A stretch of DNA of 53,875 nt, from NCBI RefSeq assembly GCF_017874315.1, contig NZ_JAGGLG010000030.1, forward strand, positions 1 to 53,875, given 5' to 3'. Of this stretch, positions 1 through 7,737 are shown piece after piece (position 1 is the stretch's first letter; the number at the start of each line of letters is the position of its first letter). The notes under the pieces were generated by a model that had not been told where the DNA came from, made no database searches, and worked only from the letters and a program-made list of their open reading frames with translations. Both the position numbers and the translations under genes were made by a program. Source of the stretch: Symbiobacterium terraclitae (GTDB lineage: Bacteria > Bacillota > Sulfobacillia > Symbiobacteriales > Symbiobacteriaceae).

Positions 1-49
1 CCATTGTAACAGAAGGGCGGCTTCTTTTGTATTTAGACAAAAAGAAAAG

Positions 50-98
50 GGGGCTGTCCCTAAGTCATCCTCGATGACTTTTGGGACAGCCCCTTTCG
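50..98. terminator. Strong hairpin terminator at window start
   Basis: GGGGCTGTCCC (50-60) pairs with GGGACAGCCCC (83-93), and AAGTCATC pairs with GATGACTT around a CTC loop inside it. The stem is followed by TTTCGGTTT on the plus strand and by a CTTTTCTTTTT run on the minus strand, so it could terminate in both directions. Very similar hairpins also occur at ends of some insertion sequences, so it could be an element end whose body lies outside the window. Confidence 0.7.
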
Positions 99-165
99 GT
101 TTCCGGGGCAGGCATTCCGCTGTGGACTGTGGAAACCTAACGGCGGTAACGGACGCCGGGGAGGG

Positions 166-888
166 ATGACCGTGCCGCCGCAAGGCGAGGTGCAGTGGCT
201 CTTCTTCGACCCGTCCGTCCTGCTCAACGAGAACGGGACGGAACAGCGCTGGCGCCGGGGCGTGGTGCAGGCGCTGCAGCGGCGCGGCCGCGCGGTGACC
301 CTCGAGCAGGTAGAGCGGGCGTGGATGCAGGCGATCTCGGCACCCCGCCCGGTGCAGCCGCTGCTGGGGGCCGTGCGCCACCTCGCGCCCGAGGCACCGG
401 CCGAGGAGGTGGTCGCCGAGGTGATCGCCACCTCCGGCCAGCAGGACATGCTGGTCACGGGCCTGCAGCTCGCCCTCCACGAGCTCCGGCAGCGGTTCCG
501 GCTGGGGGTCATCGGACCCTACCGACCGCCGGGGACCCGGGAGCGGCTGGCCCGGTTCCACCTGAGCTTCGGCCTGGTGGCCCTGTCGGACGAGCTTGCC
601 CTCTCCCACCGGCTGGACGCCGCGGGCAAGGTCGATCCCGCCATCTTCACGTGGGCCCTCCGCAAGGTGAACGCCCTGCCCGGACAGGCCGCCTACGCCA
701 GCGACCGGGTCTCCCTGGGGCTCGCGCCGGCGAAGATGGCCGGCCTCACCACCATCTGGCTGCGCACCACCAACTACCGGCTGCGCTACCCCAGGAACGG
801 CTACGAGACCCCCGACCTCACGTTCAACTCGCTGCCCGAGATGGCGCGGGCGCTCACCCGCGGGCCCGGGCTGCTGCGGAAAGGATGA
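166..888 (+). CDS. Degenerate HAD-superfamily hydrolase-like protein
   Basis: This 240-residue protein has the layout of a haloacid-dehalogenase-like hydrolase: an N-terminal hydrophobic strand ending in FFDPS (motif I position), a helical cap, and a late segment ASDRVSLGLAPAKMAGL resembling motif IV (GDS..D..GAK.AG). Key residues are degraded: motif I should be DxD but reads DPS, and the motif IV Gly-Asp is Ser-Asp. It may be catalytically altered or inactive. GGGGAGGG abuts the ATG at 166, so the in-frame GTG at 172 has better spacing. Its stop overlaps the truD start as ATGA, implying translational coupling. The family call is moderate; the biological role is unknown. Confidence 0.6.
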   Translation: MTVPPQGEVQWLFFDPSVLLNENGTEQRWRRGVVQALQRRGRAVTLEQVERAWMQAISAPRPVQPLLGAVRHLAPEAPAEEVVAEVIATSGQQDMLVTGLQLALHELRQRFRLGVIGPYRPPGTRERLARFHLSFGLVALSDELALSHRLDAAGKVDPAIFTWALRKVNALPGQAAYASDRVSLGLAPAKMAGLTTIWLRTTNYRLRYPRNGYETPDLTFNSLPEMARALTRGPGLLRKG

Positions 889-2063
889 ACGCTCCCGACA
901 TGCGGCTGAAGACGACGCCCGAGGACTTCGTGGTGCGCGAGGCCGTCGACCTCCGCATCCGGCAGAAGCCAGCCCCATACCGGGTCTACCTGCTCGAGAA
1001 GAAGGGGTGGAACACCGCAGACGCCGTCGCCGCGATCGCCCGCGCACGGCGCATCCCCCTGTCCCGCATCCAGTACGGCGGCAAGAAGGACCGGCACGGG
1101 CACACCTTCCAGTACGTCACCATCGAGCACCCGGCCGACCACTCCCTCGCCACCCCGTCCTACAGGCTGAAGGCGATCGGCTACAGCACCGAGCCCATGG
1201 GGCCGGGCCGCATCCTGGCCAACCACTTCGAGGTGACTGTGCGGGAGTTGAGCCCGGAGGCCGCCGAACGGCTGCGGGCCGGGGCGGCGCGCATCGCCGC
1301 CGACGGCTTCCCCAACTACTTCGACGACCAGCGCTTCGGCAGCTACGACCCCGAGCGTGGCTTCATCGCGGAGCACATGCTGCAGGGCCGGTGGGAGACG
1401 GCCCTCGCCATCGCGCTCACCCACATCTACCCCGGGGAGAAGTCCGAGGCGAAGGCCCGCAAGCGCCGGGTGCGGGAGTCGTGGGGCGACTGGGAGGCGT
1501 GCCGGGCCCTGGCGAAGACCGCCTTCGAGCAGCGCTGCTTCGCGCTGCTGGCCGAGCGCCCTGACCGGTTCCGGGAGGCGCTGGCCACCGCCCGGCGGGA
1601 GGAGCTGGAGATGTGGCTCTCAGCCTACCAGTCGTTCCTGTGGAACGAGGTGCTGGCGCGGCTCGTCGCAGACGCCGCCCGGGCGGCGTCCCCGGATTCG
1701 GCCGTGCGCGAGGCAGCAGGGCGGGCGAGCCGGTACCTGTTTGCGCCGCCCACGCCGGCCCTGCGGCAGATGGTCATCCCGCTGCCCGGGCGGGGAATGC
1801 GCTTCCCGGCGCCCGAGGCGGGGCTTGTCCTGGAGGAGGTCCTCCGGGAGCGCCGTCTTCGGCCGGGCCAGCTGGAGGCGGACCTCCTGCCGGGGTACTT
1901 CCTCCGCAGCTCGCCCCGGGAGGCCTGGGTGACACCCCGCTCCCTGCACGCCGAGGGTCCGCTGCCGGACGAGCGCTACCCGGGGCACCTGCGCCTCGTG
2001 CTGCGCTTTACCCTGCCGCGGGGCGCGTACGCCACGATGCTGTTCAGGGCGGCTGCTCCGTGA
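885..2063 (+). CDS. truD: tRNA pseudouridine(13) synthase TruD
   Basis: TruD converts U13 of certain tRNAs to pseudouridine in the cytoplasm. The 392-residue product shows the family signatures in order: GGKKDRHG near residues 65-72 with the catalytic Asp at 69, NYFDDQRFG in the middle, SAYQSFLWN, and a C-terminal GAYATMLFR. Length matches the family. The ATG at 885 was chosen because it gives the normal N-terminus (RLKTTPEDFVV) and overlaps the upstream stop as ATGA; the open frame extends further upstream only as a shadow of the HAD gene. The last five codons lie in the first unit of a 52-bp tandem repeat that runs to the end of the convergent NADH dehydrogenase gene. Confidence 0.93.
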   Translation: MNAPDMRLKTTPEDFVVREAVDLRIRQKPAPYRVYLLEKKGWNTADAVAAIARARRIPLSRIQYGGKKDRHGHTFQYVTIEHPADHSLATPSYRLKAIGYSTEPMGPGRILANHFEVTVRELSPEAAERLRAGAARIAADGFPNYFDDQRFGSYDPERGFIAEHMLQGRWETALAIALTHIYPGEKSEAKARKRRVRESWGDWEACRALAKTAFEQRCFALLAERPDRFREALATARREELEMWLSAYQSFLWNEVLARLVADAARAASPDSAVREAAGRASRYLFAPPTPALRQMVIPLPGRGMRFPAPEAGLVLEEVLRERRLRPGQLEADLLPGYFLRSSPREAWVTPRSLHAEGPLPDERYPGHLRLVLRFTLPRGAYATMLFRAAAP

Positions 2064-2199
2064 GCCTGTCGACGGTGCAGACGCCGCCACGCCGCTCAGG
2101 GCTGGCGCTCCTTGACCCTACCGACGGTGCATGCGCCTCCGAACGCATCAGGGCCGCTGCTCCGTGAGCCAGCCGTAGGTTCGGGCGCGCGTCCGCAGC
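2044..2199. repeat. Three-unit 52-bp tandem repeat across convergent gene ends
   Basis: Units start at TCAGGGC at 2044, 2096 and 2148, exactly 52 bp apart. Units 1 and 3 share TCAGGGC, one mismatch, then GCTGCTCCGTGAGCC. Units 1 and 2 share CGACGGTGCA and adjacent blocks. Unit 1 covers the truD stop and unit 3 covers the 3' end of the NADH dehydrogenase gene, so the units are transcribed from both sides. Confidence 0.8.
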
Positions 2200-3386
2200 C
2201 GCCGGCCCCTGAGGTAGTTGACCGGCGCGGCCACCAGCTTGCGCACCAGGGGCATCACGCCGCTGCCCATCTCCCAGGCGTGGTGGCCCTCCACCAGATA
2301 CTTCACCATCATGGCGGGGAGGCCGGCCAGGCTCTCCCCGCCCATCATGCCAACGCCCTCGTGCCGGCCGAGCGTGGCGAACTGGCCGCGCATGCGGAAG
2401 GCAAAGGGCCGCTCCTCCTGGCCGCGCAGGCGGCGCAGGATGTTGTGCGCGGCGGCGTGGCCCATCTGCACCGCCGCCTGCCCGGTGGGCGGCACCTCCC
2501 GCCCGGTTCCGGGGTCGGTGAAAGACGCCGAGTCGCCGATGATGTAGATGCGGTCGTCGCTGACCGAGCGCAGGAAGGCGTCGACCTTGCCCCGGCCGCG
2601 CCCACCCAGCTCCAGGCCGGACTCGGCCAGGAGCGAATGCCCCCGGACGCCGCCCGCCCAGACCAGCACGTCGTATGCGATCTCATCGCCCCGCTTCAGG
2701 TGCACGGTCGTCTCGTCCACGCTGACGATGGGGGTGCCCGCGATGATGCGGATCCCCTTCTCCTCCAGCACCCTGCGGGCCACCTGCACCAGGTCGGGGG
2801 CGAACCCGGCCATGATGTCGGGCGCCGCCTCGAGGAGCGTCAGCCGGAGGCGCCCGGGGTACTCGTCAGCCAGCTCGGCCACCAGCTCCACGCCGGTGAG
2901 ACCGCCGCCCACGATGACGACGTGCGCCGGGCTCCCGCCTGATTCCGCCAGTTCGGCCACCCGCTCCCGCACCTTGGTCGCCGAGTGCGGGTCACCGACG
3001 GTCAGGGCGTGCTCCGCGACACCCGGCAGGCCGAAGAACTCCGGCTCGCTGCCGAGGGCGAAGACCAGGATGTCATAGCCCAGCCGGCCGCCGACCTTCA
3101 GTTCGACCTCCCGCCGGGCCGGGTGGAGCGCCGTCACGTAGTCCAGGATCAGCCGGCCCGGCCGCTTCACCAGGCGCCGGAGGGGGATGCGGACCGACTC
3201 GGGCTCCTCGCCGGCCGCGTAAGTGTGCAGCTCCGTCGTGAACCAGTGGTAGCGGTCGCGGCTCACCAGCACCAGGTCGCAGCCCCGGGGCAGGTGGTCT
3301 TGCAGCTCCAGGAAACAGGTCAGCCCGGCATAGCCCGCCCCGAGCACGACGATGCGTTCACGCGTGGTCTCCGTCTGTTCCGGCAC
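2148..3386 (-). CDS. ndh: Type II NADH dehydrogenase (FAD-dependent)
   Basis: A single-subunit, non-proton-pumping NADH:quinone oxidoreductase acting at the inner face of the membrane. The N-terminus RIVVLGAGYAGL is the FAD-binding Rossmann motif; VVIVGGGLTGVELVAEL near the middle is the NAD-binding GxGxxG; IYIIGDSASF is the second FAD contact; the C-terminal part is amphipathic. The GTG at 3386 gives 412 residues, normal for NDH-2, and has GAAGGGG eight bases upstream. The open frame upstream of it lacks any conserved sequence. Other FAD/NAD disulfide-type oxidoreductases (for example sulfide:quinone reductase) are less likely because no redox Cys pair is seen. Confidence 0.85.
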   Translation of the reverse strand: MPEQTETTRERIVVLGAGYAGLTCFLELQDHLPRGCDLVLVSRDRYHWFTTELHTYAAGEEPESVRIPLRRLVKRPGRLILDYVTALHPARREVELKVGGRLGYDILVFALGSEPEFFGLPGVAEHALTVGDPHSATKVRERVAELAESGGSPAHVVIVGGGLTGVELVAELADEYPGRLRLTLLEAAPDIMAGFAPDLVQVARRVLEEKGIRIIAGTPIVSVDETTVHLKRGDEIAYDVLVWAGGVRGHSLLAESGLELGGRGRGKVDAFLRSVSDDRIYIIGDSASFTDPGTGREVPPTGQAAVQMGHAAAHNILRRLRGQEERPFAFRMRGQFATLGRHEGVGMMGGESLAGLPAMMVKYLVEGHHAWEMGSGVMPLVRKLVAAPVNYLRGRRLRTRARTYGWLTEQRP

Positions 3387-3483
3387 AGTGCGCACCCCTT
3401 CTGCGCGTTTGATGCAGTTAGTCTTGCCCGAGCGGCGGCGCGAGCCGATGGCGCAATCCTCCTCTGCTTCCAGCGAAGCGATC

Positions 3484-3513
3484 GGGTATGCGCGCACGGG
3501 GCGGCTCATACTA
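3484..3513 (+). promoter_or_regulatory. Sigma-F/G-type forespore promoter of the SASP gene
   Basis: A -10 CATACTA (3507-3513) matches the sigma-G consensus exactly. A weak -35 GGGTA lies 18 bp upstream. A start near 3520 would leave a leader of about 46 nt. The match agrees with the forespore role of SASPs. Confidence 0.6.
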
Positions 3514-3566
3514 AGGGCGGTCCCGATTGAGACTCCACACCACATCTGATGAGGGGGAGTTTCAGC

Positions 3567-3845
3567 ATGGCTAAGGGTGCGCAGCTGTCTGGCAGCAACA
3601 TCAAGGGTGTGAGCGGCGCCCAGCATGGCGCTCAGCGGAACGCTGCCGCCATGCAGCGGGCGGCCGGCAAGGCGGGCCAGACCAACTATGAGTTCGGCTC
3701 CCTGGGCACCTCTGGCGCTGCCGGTTCGACCTCCAACGCCCAGCTCTCCGGTAACAACATCACCGGGGTCAGCGGGGCCCAGCACGGCGCAAAGCGTAAC
3801 GCCGCTTCGATGCAGCGTGCTGCGCAGAAGTCCGGCCAGCAGTAA
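3567..3845 (+). CDS. Gamma-type-like small acid-soluble spore protein
   Basis: This 92-residue hydrophilic protein is two near-identical halves (about residues 5-38 and 58-91), each AQLSGxNIxGVSGAQHGAxRNAA.MQRAA.K, joined by a linker containing NYEFGS. Duplicated Gln/Asn/Ala-rich repeats separated by a T/SEFAS-like site are the architecture of gamma-type SASPs, amino-acid reserves cleaved by the GPR protease at germination; YEFGS is a plausible variant cleavage site. The ATG at 3567 has GAGGGGGAG seven bases upstream, and a sigma-G-like -10 box precedes it. The repeat sequence differs from the classical Bacillus gamma repeat, so this is a structural rather than a close sequence assignment. 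Confidence 0.7.
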   Translation: MAKGAQLSGSNIKGVSGAQHGAQRNAAAMQRAAGKAGQTNYEFGSLGTSGAAGSTSNAQLSGNNITGVSGAQHGAKRNAASMQRAAQKSGQQ

Positions 3846-3860
3846 CGGGATCCGCGCAGG

Positions 3861-3890
3861 GCACCGGTTGCCACGGCAACCGGTGCCTTT
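3861..3890 (+). terminator. Rho-independent terminator after the SASP gene
   Basis: GCACCGGTTGCC pairs with GGCAACCGGTGC around a two-base loop, followed by CTTT, 16 bp after the stop codon. Confidence 0.75.
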
Positions 3891-3976
3891 GCGCGCCTAC
3901 GCCAGTTCGGGCCCTGCCTTACGCAGCGCACCGGCCGGCGCCAGCTCGGTGGGCCACCCCGTACTTGTGCAGCGGC

Positions 3977-4027
3977 TTGTGCAGCGTGCCATTCTGTGGT
4001 ATAAAGTGAGTGAGCGCTCGTTTTATT
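3977..4027 (+). promoter_or_regulatory. Promoter and palindromic operator of the tetR gene
   Basis: TTGTGC (3977-3982), a 17-bp spacer and TATAAA (4000-4005) form a sigma-A promoter. Directly downstream, centred at 4015/4016, is the palindromic core GAGCGCTC flanked by imperfect arms (GTGAGTGAGCGCTCGTTTT). It resembles operators of TetR-family fatty-acid regulators and sits where a repressor would block initiation, which suggests autoregulation. Confidence 0.55.
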
Positions 4028-4222
4028 ATAAGTGAGGAGGGGGCTCCCGCCCCCTCCTCACCTCCACCCCGTGCCAGCCGTAAGCTCCGTGCCACGGCTC
4101 GGGCCGGCAAAGCCGCCCCTCGCCGTGAAGCCTGGTCTCTGCCTTGCGGCCATCCCCGGGGGGGCTCCCGCCCCCTCCACCCCTCCACCCCTCCCTCCTG
4201 CCTGCGGTGAACGAAGGAGTTG
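4028..4222 (+). other. tetR untranslated leader with repeated GC hairpin
   Basis: The rest of the 3.9-4.2 kb gene-free stretch is a leader of about 200 nt. It holds an 11-bp perfect hairpin, TGAGGAGGGGG / CCCCCTCCTCA, with loop CTCCCG (4033-4060). The 19-bp core of that hairpin (4039-4057) recurs at 4160-4178, followed by a C/T-rich run. No open frame with a ribosome site is seen. Its role is unknown; an attenuator or transcript-protecting structure is possible. Confidence 0.45.
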
Positions 4223-4840
4223 ATGTACGTGCCCAGGGTCAGCCAGATGCACCTCAGGCGGCGGCGCGAGGCCATCCTCAACGCCGCCATGGAGGTCTTC
4301 GTCACCAAGGGCTACCAGGTGGCGACCATCAACGACATCGCACAGCAGGCCGGGCTGAGCGTGGGCGCGCTCTACCGCTACTTCCCCACCAAGGCCGACA
4401 TGCTGCTGGCGCTGGTCCGCGAGCGCCTGGGGCGGGCACCGGAGCTGTTCGCCCGGATGGCCGGCCGGGCGGAGGACCCCTGGGAGCGGCTGGTCCGCTG
4501 CGTGGAGCTGTTCACCAGCGCCCTGCGGGTGCGCCACCCCGGCACGGGAAGGCTTCTGCTGGTCACCCTGGCTGAGGCCGTGCAGGACGGCGAGGTACGC
4601 CAGGGGCTGCACGACCGGTTCGCCGGGCTCGTACGGTACGTGGAGGGCATCGTGGCCGAGGGCGTGGCGAGCGGCCGCTTCCGGGCGGACGTCGAGCCCC
4701 GCACCGTCGCCGCCCTGCTCCTGTCGCTGGCGGACGGGGTGGCGATCTACTGGGTGACCGGCACACCCGAGGTGGAACTCAACGCCATGCGGCAGAGCCT
4801 CGTGGCCATGCTGCGGGCGTACCTGCTTCCTGAACCCTAA
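4223..4840 (+). CDS. TetR/AcrR family transcriptional regulator
   Basis: A 205-residue one-component repressor. Residues about 10-60 form the TetR DNA-binding domain (REAILNAAMEVFVTKGYQVATINDIAQQAGLS then GALYRYFPTKADML in consecutive parts); the rest is a helical ligand-binding domain ending in an Ala/Leu-rich dimer helix. AAGGAG lies only three bases before the ATG at 4223; the in-frame GTG at 4229 has a nine-base spacer and may be the true start. The gene lies 21 bp upstream of fabF on the same strand and has a TetR-type palindrome over its promoter, so control of fatty-acid synthesis by an acyl-CoA or acyl-ACP ligand is a reasonable inference. Confidence 0.88.
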   Translation: MYVPRVSQMHLRRRREAILNAAMEVFVTKGYQVATINDIAQQAGLSVGALYRYFPTKADMLLALVRERLGRAPELFARMAGRAEDPWERLVRCVELFTSALRVRHPGTGRLLLVTLAEAVQDGEVRQGLHDRFAGLVRYVEGIVAEGVASGRFRADVEPRTVAALLLSLADGVAIYWVTGTPEVELNAMRQSLVAMLRAYLLPEP

Positions 4841-4861
4841 GCGAAGGAGTGGATCCCTGCT

Positions 4862-6103
4862 ATGGAACGACGGGTAGTGGTAACCGGACTGGGGCTGATC
4901 TCGCCGCTGGGCAACGACGTCCGGACCAACTGGGAGGCGGCCGTCGCGGGTCGCTCCGGCATCGGACCGATTACCAAGTTCGACCCCTCCCGGCTGGCGA
5001 CGCACTTCGCCGGCGAGGTGCGGAACTTCGATCCCGCGACCGTCATGGACCCCAAGGAGGTCCGGCGCTACGACACCTTCATCCACTACGCCCTGGCGGC
5101 GGCCATCGAGGCCGTGGCGGACTCCGGCCTCTCGTTCGACGGCGAGCTCGCCGAGCGGACCGGCGTCGTCTTCGGCAGCGGCATGGGCGGCCTGGAGGCG
5201 ATCGAGGAGAACTCGCTGATCCTGAGGGAGCGCGGCCCCCGGCGCATCTCCCCCTTCTTCGTCCCCCGGTGCATCATCAACAGCGCGCCCGGGCTGATCT
5301 CGATGCGGTTCGGGCTCCACGGCCCCAACTACGGCACGGTCTCGGCCTGTGCGTCGGCCGGCCATGCCATCGCCGATGCGATGCACATCATCCGCCGGGG
5401 CGACGCCGACGTGATGATCACCGGCGGCAGCGAGGCCACCATCATGGAGCTGGCCTTCGCCGGCTTCAACTCGGCGAAGGCCCTGTCCACCCGCAACGAC
5501 GATCCCCAGGGCGCCTCTCGCCCCTTTGACGTCGACCGCGACGGGTTCGTGATGAGCGAGGGCGGCGGCGCGCTGGTCCTGGAGGAGCTGGAGCACGCCA
5601 AGCGCCGCGGGGCACGCATCTACGCCGAGCTGGCCGGCGCCGGCATGTCGGGAGACGCCTACCACATCACCGCGCCCCACCCCGAGGGCAAGGGCGCAGC
5701 CCTGGCGATGCGGGGAGCCCTGCGCAGTGCGGGCCTCAACCCGGAGGACGTGGGATACATCAACGCCCACGCCACCTCCACCGACCTCGGCGACGTGCAG
5801 GAGAGCAAGGCCATCGAGGAGGTCTTCGGCGACCACGCCTTCAAGCTGGCCGTCTCGGGCACCAAGTCGATGCACGGCCACCTGCTCGGCGCGGCCGGTG
5901 CGATCGAGGCGATCCTCACCGTCCTCTCCCTCTACCACCAGGTGATGCTGCCCACCATCAACCTGCACAACGTGGATCCCGAGTGCCGGCTGGACTACGT
6001 GCCCAACGAGGCCCGGGAGGTGCGCGGGCTCAAGGCCGCCCTCAGCAACAACTTCGGCTTCGGCGGCACCAACGTCTGCCTGGCCTTCCGGCGGTTTGAC
6101 TAG
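4862..6103 (+). CDS. fabF: Beta-ketoacyl-ACP synthase II
   Basis: Condenses malonyl-ACP with acyl-ACP in cytosolic type II fatty-acid elongation. The 413-residue thiolase-fold protein has the Cys-His-His triad at exactly the E. coli FabF positions: C163 in TVSACASAGHA, H303 in NAHATSTDLGD and H340 in MHGHLLGAAGA, plus the C-terminal NNFGFGGTN. A GAAGGAG site lies 13 bases before the ATG. It is a lone fab gene behind a TetR regulator; no acpP or fabG is nearby. The stop overlaps that of the convergent M48 protease by two bases in CTAG. Confidence 0.95.
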   Translation: MERRVVVTGLGLISPLGNDVRTNWEAAVAGRSGIGPITKFDPSRLATHFAGEVRNFDPATVMDPKEVRRYDTFIHYALAAAIEAVADSGLSFDGELAERTGVVFGSGMGGLEAIEENSLILRERGPRRISPFFVPRCIINSAPGLISMRFGLHGPNYGTVSACASAGHAIADAMHIIRRGDADVMITGGSEATIMELAFAGFNSAKALSTRNDDPQGASRPFDVDRDGFVMSEGGGALVLEELEHAKRRGARIYAELAGAGMSGDAYHITAPHPEGKGAALAMRGALRSAGLNPEDVGYINAHATSTDLGDVQESKAIEEVFGDHAFKLAVSGTKSMHGHLLGAAGAIEAILTVLSLYHQVMLPTINLHNVDPECRLDYVPNEAREVRGLKAALSNNFGFGGTNVCLAFRRFD

Positions 6104-7347
6104 CGGCCGGGCTCCAGAGCCGCCCGGATGCGCCGGATGATCGACGGGTGCGAGTGGCTCAGTACCTCCACCAGAGGCGGCGGCGCCACGTCGCCGGGGT
6201 TGGCCCGGGCCAGCTTCTGGAAGCTCTGCACCAACGCCCTGGGGTTCTGCGTGAGCTCCAGGGCGTACCTGTCCGCGCGGACCTCCATGCGGCGGGAAAG
6301 CGCAGCCTGGACCGGGGTCGCCGCGATCTCGCACAGGCTCATCAGGAGGAGCAGCAGCGCCACTCCCCGGGCCGCCTGCGCCGCCGGCAGGCGCAGCGGC
6401 GCCACCCCGCGCATCTCCCGGAGCACCCATGCCGCCAGCCCCAGGCCGGCGGCGTTCAGGGCGGCGCTCAGCAGCCAGCCCTTCAGCAGGTCGCCGCTGA
6501 CGGCGTGGGAGAGCTCGTGCGCCAGCACAGCCTCCAGCTCCGACGGCGACAGCTCCTGCAGGAGGGTGTCGTAGAGGAAGACCTGCTTGGTGGGCCCCAG
6601 TCCGGCCACCATCGCGTTGAGCCGGCTGGACTCGGCTCCCACCCCGAGCTCAGCGATCCGCTCGACCCGCACCCCCGCCCGGTCGGCCAGGCTCCGGATC
6701 ATCGCGGTGACCTGGGGGTCCGACACGGGCCGCACCTCGTAGAAGAGGGGCAGCAGGAGGACCGGGTAGAGCGCGGCCATCAGCAGGCTGAAGCCTGCGC
6801 TCACGACGGCGGCGCCCGCCCACCAGCGCGCGGGGCTGCGGCGGATGAGGGCGTAGAGGGCCAGCCACAGCAGCAGCGAGGTGCCCGTCCCCACCAGCAG
6901 GCTGAGCAGGTGGTCGCCCAGCCATGCCCAGGGGGTCTCGCGGGTCAGGCCGTAAGCCCGCTCGTGCACGTGGCCCAGGTAGTAGTCGAACGGCAGCTCC
7001 ACCAGGGCGGTGATCAGGGCCGCGCCCACCGCCACCCAGGCGACCTCCCGCCACCAGCGGCCCCTGCCCCGTTCCTCCAGCCAGACGAGCACCCTGGCGC
7101 CGGCGGGGTGGAAGCAGAGGGCAGCCAGCGCCCCCAGCGAGGCGAGGGTTCTCAGGCTGGCCGCCAGGCGGGCCTCGCGGGTGAACTGGCGGCCGCGCTC
7201 CAGCATGTCGGCGGGGAAGAAGCGGAGCGCCTCTGCGTCCAGGGGGCGCTGCTCCAGGGTGGCGAACAGGAGCATGAGGACCAGACCCAGCGCCACGGTG
7301 AGGAGCGCGGTCCAGGCGGCTCTGAGGGGCAGGCTCGGCGTGCGCAA
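6100..7347 (-). CDS. M48 family membrane metalloprotease (Ste24/CAAX type)
   Basis: An integral-membrane zinc endopeptidase of about 415 residues. Several hydrophobic segments precede the catalytic helix HELSH (H277, H281); the third zinc ligand is E355 in RRMEVRADRYAL, followed by SHPSIIRRI, all hallmarks of peptidase family M48A. In bacteria such proteins are linked to membrane-protein quality control; prenyl-CAAX cleavage is not implied. The start is a TTG at 7347 with GGAGG nine bases upstream; a TTG at 7353 is also possible. No ATG precedes the first membrane helix. The gene is convergent with fabF and appears to be transcribed alone. Confidence 0.85.
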   Translation of the reverse strand: MRTPSLPLRAAWTALLTVALGLVLMLLFATLEQRPLDAEALRFFPADMLERGRQFTREARLAASLRTLASLGALAALCFHPAGARVLVWLEERGRGRWWREVAWVAVGAALITALVELPFDYYLGHVHERAYGLTRETPWAWLGDHLLSLLVGTGTSLLLWLALYALIRRSPARWWAGAAVVSAGFSLLMAALYPVLLLPLFYEVRPVSDPQVTAMIRSLADRAGVRVERIAELGVGAESSRLNAMVAGLGPTKQVFLYDTLLQELSPSELEAVLAHELSHAVSGDLLKGWLLSAALNAAGLGLAAWVLREMRGVAPLRLPAAQAARGVALLLLLMSLCEIAATPVQAALSRRMEVRADRYALELTQNPRALVQSFQKLARANPGDVAPPPLVEVLSHSHPSIIRRIRAALEPGR

Positions 7348-7518
7348 GGGCAACGACCTCCCGGCAAGTCCGACTCTACCCCTTCCTATGCGGCTCGTCC
7401 CCGGCGGTAGACGCGCGCATGCGAGGTAGGATGGCCAGCCCCCTGGCAAAGGAGGCCAAGGTGCACGGCTCCAGTCACCCGACTGGGATGCGCCTGCCAC
7501 CCCCCAGGAGCACACGGG

Positions 7519-7557
7519 GTTGCTGCAATTCGCGCTTTAATCTACAATTGCAGTAAC
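7519..7557 (+). promoter_or_regulatory. Promoter embedded in an inverted repeat
   Basis: TTGCTG (7520-7525), 17 bp and TACAAT (7543-7548) form a sigma-A-like promoter. GTTGCTGCAATT (7519-7530) and AATTGCAGTAAC (7546-7557) are inverted copies with one mismatch and a 15-bp spacer, covering the -35 and -10. This is an operator layout. It drives the thioesterase remnant and the MBL gene. Confidence 0.5.
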
Positions 7558-7607
7558 CTGATTGGACCCGCCAGCGCGCAGTGGCGAGAGCGCAGGGGAG
7601 GGTCGGC

Positions 7608-7733
7608 ATGCACAGCGAGGAGCGGGTCAGGGCCAGCTTCGCCCGCCAGGGCGAGGCGGGCGGGAAGCTGGTCGTCACCATGTCGGCGGCCGCGATGACG
7701 CTTCAGGGCCGGCCGGGCGTGCCGCCGGGGTAG
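7608..7733 (+). pseudogene. Probable internally deleted PaaI-type thioesterase remnant
   Basis: A 41-codon frame with a good ribosome site (AGGGGAGGG, five bases before ATG). Its first 15 residues (MHSEERVRASFARQG) look like the N-terminus of PaaI/hotdog thioesterases, and its last 25 (GGKLVVTMSAAAMTLQGRP) look like their C-terminal strand. The central hotdog helix and catalytic region are missing, as if by an in-frame deletion near position 7650. It lies four bases before the MBL hydrolase start, so the reduced frame may now serve as a translated leader. The family reading is from memory of the motif pattern and needs a search. Confidence 0.4.
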
Positions 7734-7737
7734 TGCC

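Noticed and set aside
50..98. Insertion-sequence end
   Set aside because: The hairpin resembles some IS ends, but no transposase or second copy is in the window; terminator is the simpler call.
4058..6430. Long minus-strand frame opposite tetR and fabF
   Set aside because: No ribosome site, no recognisable motif, and composition typical of an antisense shadow; fabF on the other strand is unambiguous.
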